Origin: Lepas anatifera
Lineage: Eukaryota; Arthropoda; Thecostraca; Lepadidae
Assembly (NCBI GenBank): GCA_034440635.1
Contig: JAOTON010001819.1
Coordinates: 62,001-126,000 of the forward strand
Direction: 5' to 3'
Length of the DNA: 64,000 nt
Below, piece by piece: positions 58,923-64,000 of this stretch (position 1 is its first letter; each line of letters opens with the position of its first letter). Under the pieces are notes generated by a model. That model worked only from the letters and a program-made list of their open reading frames with translations. It had not been told where the DNA came from and did not search any database. The translations under genes and the position numbers were made by a program.

Positions 58923-61239
58923 CTGCCAACACGTACCCGGTTAGTGCCCCCACCAGGATCAGTCACAGCGCGGCGACGCGTGCGGTTAGGCGGCGAAGCT
59001 ACGGCAGCGAGCGAGCGAGGGAGAGAGCGAGAGAGCGAGAGAGAGAGGGGATTGTGATGTTAATGATGATCATGACGCACCAAGTGCTTAAGTCAAACGG
59101 TGCCGCTAAGTCCACTCCGTTGGGAGGGTTTCCGGGTACAGGCTGTACTTATTCAGACAACCCGCCGGGCCTATAATACGGGACCTTTGGCTCAGGAACA
59201 GACGCTCTACCACTTAGCCACGAAATCACGATGATTTTGATGTTCCTCAAGAGATTATAGTTATAGTGATGTTAAGAGCGATACCTGTTGGGGATGCGCC
59301 TAACATTGATAAGAAACGTTGGGCTGAGGCGACAGCGGGGAGCTGGGATACAGACAATCGAACACTAAAGGGGTTCCAAGCAAGACACGCAAACAGCTGC
59401 TATACGTTGGAGATTGGGAAACTTTCGAAAAACTTTCGGGTTTTCTTAAATTTATCAGGAATCACTGCATAACATGTGGATTGCATCATTAGCTGAAATT
59501 ATTTATCGCCATAGGCGTTGAAACCAGGCGGGATGGGGGGACCCAACTTTTCGGTCAGGAGGGTACTCCCCCAAAATTTTGGGGCTCGACCTATCTTATT
59601 GAAGGATTTGCCCTCCAACAGCATGGGCATACGCACTGTTCAGAATTTTGGACTCGGTTTGCAGCCTCGCTAACGCCCTCCGAGACCGTTATTGAGGTCT
59701 GCATCCCCCCATCCCCGGTCACGGCCAAGCTCGCCCCCCCTCCCAGTAAAAAATTAAGTGACTACGCCCCTGTTAACTGCTTCCAAATAGCAATTCCGTG
59801 TTTCATGTGAAAGAGACGAAACTCATATAAAATAATGCTCTCCCAATTCAGTGTTATGTACAGTCCCTGGGCGCAGTATGCCGTGTTGGCAGACATTGAT
59901 TCGAAAATATGTTACAATCCGGGTCTACATTAATGTACACAGAATGTTAAATAAGGCAGGCGCTTCACCCATTAACGCCCGCACCTACTTCCAAGTTTCA
60001 GAATGGTGAAAAAATACTTTCCTAGGCTTAGAACATGCCAAGTAAGATGTTCCCAAAGTTTGAAACCAATACCACTTTTAGATTCTGAGATATGACACCG
60101 GACAAAAATGACCCGCTGGGCATTTGGGACATCGACTGGCACGACGCGGCCGGCTCCCGGGCGGCGCAGTCACCGCACTCAGCGTCCCGATGCGCATCAC
60201 TTTTACTGCAGTTTCGTGGGGCGTTTTTTAGTTCCTCTTGTATAATGGTCATAGTAAAATGTTAGGACAATTTTACGCTCTCCAGATTTGATTATAAACA
60301 ACATAACATTAACAGCACATTAACAAATACTACACAGTGGTGGTTGACCTATAGAATGGTGATACGCAGGGGGAGGGGAGCAGGGCTGAAATCGCGAAAA
60401 TCACAGTATGTGAAGAATATTGGTGAATATCAGAGGTTTTGGGGCAACCGTTGCTTATTCCTCCCCCCCCACCCCCCACCCTCCTCCCGTTTCCCATGGA
60501 TTTATCACGGATGCTCAGTGAGCATTGAACGAGCAGTCGTAATGTTCAGCATACAGATGCAAAATTTTGGAAGCTCAATTCGTGATCTCCCCCAACGTGA
60601 TGAAAATTAGCTCGGTTGATATCCAAACGGGTGCTTTCTCATTTTCTGAATTTCTTTGGAGCAAGCAGCGTGCTCCATAGTTTCATCAATGTGAACTTCC
60701 ACATTTCCAGGCACATCGTTGGTCATTGCAACGCCGCTCAGCTCATCATCTTTTTCATCCTTATCACTAAGATATTTTTACGGTTGAATATTCATGATAT
60801 CTCCCTGATCTCCGCTGTCTTGCTCATTTAAAATTATTTCTTTCGTTTCTTTTCTCGCAAAATATTCCATCCATGGCATTGGTAACAACTCTGTTTTAGA
60901 TATATCGATGTATCCAAGACTGGATATCTCTTCTCAATCCAGGAGGGATTCTGGATGAGTTAAAGCTGGCATTACAATGCAATCCCGTGCAAAATATATT
61001 GGCGAACAAAAATCCAGGAGATCCTACCCCACCCCCCCCATCCCCACGTGGTCTCCACCCATGGATGTTTCACACGAATGGAACAAAACCGTGACAGCGC
61101 TAATTGCGTTTTAGACAGAAGTTCCAGAACTTCCCATGATCTCGCCCCTTTTATACTGTATCGGACGTATCTTGTCACAACAAACCAATGGCCTCAATAA
61201 ATGCCGACTCATTTTGTCAGCTCGTCATTAGTTTTCTAT
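58923..61239. other. Intron or flank, mostly featureless
   Basis: Contains a (GA)n-like tract (about 59008-59050) and a G/C-run block at 59520-59770 that ends gactacgcccctg, like an hAT end. On the minus strand an open piece lies at about 60609-60780 (KYLSDKDEKDDELSG, KEIQKMRKHPFGY); its acidic-then-basic composition hints at transposase remains but I do not recognise it. No kinesin exon found. Confidence 0.4.
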
Positions 61240-61640
61240 CAGTTGCGAATACAAGGGGTTTAGGAAGGCTCAAGCCTCCCCCCGAAATGCCAGTGTGCAT
61301 AAGCGTCGCCACCGGCAAAAAAGTGGGGGGGGGGGGCAGCCAAACTTCAAAGTGACGCTGACAAAAAACTTTCTACGTTAGGACCAAATACTGTTCGAAT
61401 TTGGGCTCCTCGTTGCCTTCTGCAGCGGCTGGTTATAAAAATGTCCGGTTTTCTTCCATTTTGACTGAGATCAGGAAATTTTTGGCCAAAAAGTGGGGGG
61501 GCCCCTGCCCCCCTTCCCGGTGGCGACGCCCCTGCCAGTGTGCCTATAGTAAGTGCATAGCTGGAGGCTGTTCCGAGGCAATGGCGGGGGAGGCTCGAGT
61601 CCCCAGCCTCCCCAGCGATGAAATTCTGGATCCGCCACTG
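61240..61640. mobile_element. hAT-type MITE hosting a second MITE
   Basis: The right end CTGGATCCGCCACTG is the inverse of a typical hAT start (CAGTGGCGGATCCAG). The left end cagttgcgaatacaagggg is a diverged match. Flanks ttttctat and ttctctgt differ at two of eight positions, as expected for an old 8-bp duplication. A second element is nested at 61298-61534. Confidence 0.6.
61298..61534. mobile_element. Nested hAT-type MITE (237 bp)
   Basis: Ends CATAAGCGTCGCCACCGG and CCGGTGGCGACGCCCCTG are inverted, and both sides carry an exact 8-bp duplication CCAGTGTG (61290-61297, 61535-61542). The exact duplication shows it is younger than the element it sits in. Confidence 0.85.
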
Positions 61641-61648
61641 TTCTCTGT

Positions 61649-62200
61649 CCACTAGGTACACTTTTCCCTATCCACTGTTCACCACACACAAACCATCAGG
61701 ATAAACAACCAGGTGCTGCTAGTTTGACAGTGCATTAAGTGCTAACATTTCGATAAGTCTTAAAAACCCCTAAAATTGTCTTTCATAACGCCTTCAAAAA
61801 ACCCCGGGATCAACTTGTATGTTCTCTTTAAAAATATTTTATTCTCATTCCAAAAAGAAGCAGAACCTGAAAACCTTGGGAGGCATTTCATGGACTTCAG
61901 AGTCTCGAAACGTATCGATATTCCTCTAAACAAAGCTTCAGATCTGAGAAAAACCTCCAAACTGGCAACCATGAATTGGTAGCCCCAACGATGCTTCGCT
62001 TCCCTCTAGGTAACAATATGCACTTAACCCACCAAATGGGAAGACAGAACATACCATTTTCCTCCTTTTCAGCGTCCCGCACATGTCCGCAACGCCCAGC
62101 GGGTCATTTTTGTCCGTTTCATATTTGACACTCTCTCATGGCAAAGCCTTTCAAGTAAATCTTACAATCTCTTAACGATCTGACTCCCACTGGTCTTGGC
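61649..62200. other. No feature recognised
   Basis: Unique AT-rich DNA between MITEs. Confidence 0.5.
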
Positions 62201-62204
62201 TTAA

Positions 62205-62653
62205 AGGGAATGTGGCACCTTGGTTGAATCCTGGAATTTAGTGAAATCGGGCGTACTTTTAGCCAAAAATAATGAAACCACTCATGATTTCTCTGAAAAA
62301 TGTACAATAAGCTCAATATTTTGTTTTTAAAAATGCTCCTCTAGAAAAGGAAACAAATATCAGCCTGTGGATGATGTCACGATCTGGCAACCACTACCAT
62401 ACTTGAAACGCTGTAAGAGCTTCGATTGGCTGATGCTCATCGTAACGTCACCATATGTCGTCACACCAGTAGCTCACAACAATGGCCGCCCGGCGACGGG
62501 CTGATGGGGGGCTAGTGTCAGGTAGGTTTTAGCTTTTTTCTACGGAAATATCCAGTTCCAAGACAAATGAAATATGGAGTGCCGGGTTTTCCGACTTGCT
62601 TTACAACTTGGCTATCTCAGTTAAAATCACGTTGTGAAGGTGCCACATTCCCA
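62205..62653. mobile_element. 449-bp TTAA MITE, copy 3
   Basis: Begins AGGGAATGTGGCACCTT, ends AAGGTGCCACATTCCCA, flanked by TTAA (62201-62204, 62654-62657). Same length and orientation as the copies at 18194 and 49865. Confidence 0.93.
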
Positions 62654-62657
62654 TTAA

Positions 62658-63911
62658 TCTCAAGCATGCAAACTCTTTTCGGCTTTCCATATTTTACGGC
62701 TAGAAACAAAATTTGTGAAGCTACTTCACGTCGGCCAAAACCTCGCCAAAATAAGTTCCACCAAAATCGTCCCATGAAATTCTAGAAATTTGCAGATGAA
62801 TTATTCGACTTGTCCACACTCTAAAACATGCAACCGTATAATAAATATGAACATCACTCCACTGGTACCGATTCTGCAGCCTGTCAAAGTCAGAGGACAA
62901 AAATGACCCGATGGGCGGAAATGGGTTAATTAAACACAAAAGCCCGCATCCAACATTAGTGAACACATACATAAACATTTGGAGTTGCTTTGTTGGATAT
63001 TAGACGCAGTTGCACAGTGATGCAGCGAGCCTAAAAACGGGACGAAAATGCCAAAAATGGCTTTCTAGAATTGATATCAAATGCATGCGATGCGTCTGAG
63101 AATTGTTTGGAACCCGGAAAACCATCATTATTTTCTTCCTCTAGCGTACCACATCGGTTTCACAGGAGCTGAAACTTGAAACTTATTCTTCCTCGCTAAA
63201 TACGGGTATCTGGCCAGAAATAATAGCGTGATCTAAAACGTTAATAACGAGTGCTCACACCTCGCCATCCATAAAAAACGTAGACTAACATAAAGCCTGG
63301 GATGTTTGCGACCTTCTGGTTACAAAAATATGGTTCCAGCTGCTCCGGAGAATGCAGTGAAAACGTTTTAAAATACATATGTTTCGGAACTAAAATTCAT
63401 AACATACATCATATTTTCTTAGACTGGCAAAAAAGGCTCAGTCAGGATCACCTAGAAACTCATGCCATGCATTTTGGAAAGTGTCTTCTTTGCATCGGCG
63501 GAATCCGTAGGTCGGCAACCGACGGCCGAAAAAAGTTATGACAGTTTTAGTGGACGCATGTTCTACCAGTAGTTGGCGGGTGGTTGTGGCAATGATGCGA
63601 GTGGCATCCACCAATCGACGCTTATTATTTCATTTCTCCAATCAAATGACACATTTAAATGGGGAAGGGGTAAAAAATCACAAAATATGCGTAACAGTAT
63701 TTATGCACGGCCTCTAATTGAAGGAGGCAATAAAGTTGAGAAGCAGGAGGGTAAATTGAGACAGCGAAAGCAGGTTGTTTAATAGCTATTAGGGCACAGC
63801 GAGATCAGGCCGTGAATAAGAAAATTCAGATTTTAATTTTGGCTTACTTTCTTCCACTTTGTAAAGTGTTATTTTAAATCGATTTCCCGTTAATCTTTGC
63901 CCTCCACCCCC
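62658..63911. other. No feature recognised
   Basis: AT-rich DNA without a convincing exon or repeat on either strand. Confidence 0.5.
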
Positions 63912-64000
63912 CAGTGGCGGATCCAGGAGGGGGGGCAAAAAAGGCAATTGCCCCCCCAAACAGAAAAGCTCGGGGCAAAACTATGTTTTTGCCCCCCCAA
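63912..64000. mobile_element. Left end of an hAT-type element, cut by the window edge
   Basis: Starts CAGTGGCGGATCCAGGAGGG, a typical hAT terminus, followed by gggcaaaaaaggcaattgcc and further poly-C runs. The other end is outside the window. Confidence 0.55.

Overview
This is eukaryotic, animal DNA. Coding blocks are short, GT/GC..AG-bounded exons scattered through kilobases of AT-rich and repeat-rich DNA. Most of the window is transposable elements, foldback repeats and minisatellites. The only host gene I can place with confidence is a KIF21-type kinesin-4 on the minus strand. Its coiled-coil and WD40 parts run from 58922 down to 20860 in twelve exons whose splice phases all chain together. 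The motor domain must lie to the right of the window and the rest of the WD40 propeller to the left. The KIF21 architecture plus LINEs of the EEP-RT-RNaseH type, hAT and TTAA MITEs and tRNA-derived SINE heads point to an invertebrate metazoan. I cannot name the phylum.

Layout. 1-20.8 kb: no secure host gene. It holds a 3.24-kb long-TIR element (36-3272), a possible last exon of an unknown plus-strand gene (3739-4022), an hAT MITE, and a diverged pair of repeat blocks (about 8.9-11.9 and 12.5-15.9 kb) each carrying a 50-bp minisatellite. SINE heads, a 449-bp TTAA MITE and an inverted repeat follow. 20.8-29.2 kb: WD40 exons. One intron there carries about 95 copies of a 40-bp minisatellite derived from the exon's own 3' splice site, split by a second copy of the 3.24-kb element. 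29.2-34.3 kb: linker and coiled-coil exons, with a 45-bp minisatellite that repeats the exon's 5' splice site about 18 times. 34.3-49.6 kb: one giant intron holding a 4.0-kb near-palindromic element, itself split by a full-length LINE, then a 5-kb G/C-rich 'ggtctcaggg' array. 49.6-58.9 kb: coiled-coil exons separated by a TTAA MITE, a second LINE inserted in a 32-bp minisatellite, and a LINE fragment. 58.9-64 kb: no exon recognised; hAT MITEs (one nested in another) and a third 449-bp TTAA MITE.

The most notable result is the relation between minisatellites and splice sites of this one gene. Four different arrays abut four different exon ends, and in two of them the repeat unit contains the splice site itself. 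The kinesin reading frame is intact through eleven exons; the twelfth (57558-57753) has one extra base that breaks both frame and splice phase. All protein identifications rest on recognition by eye, without database searches.
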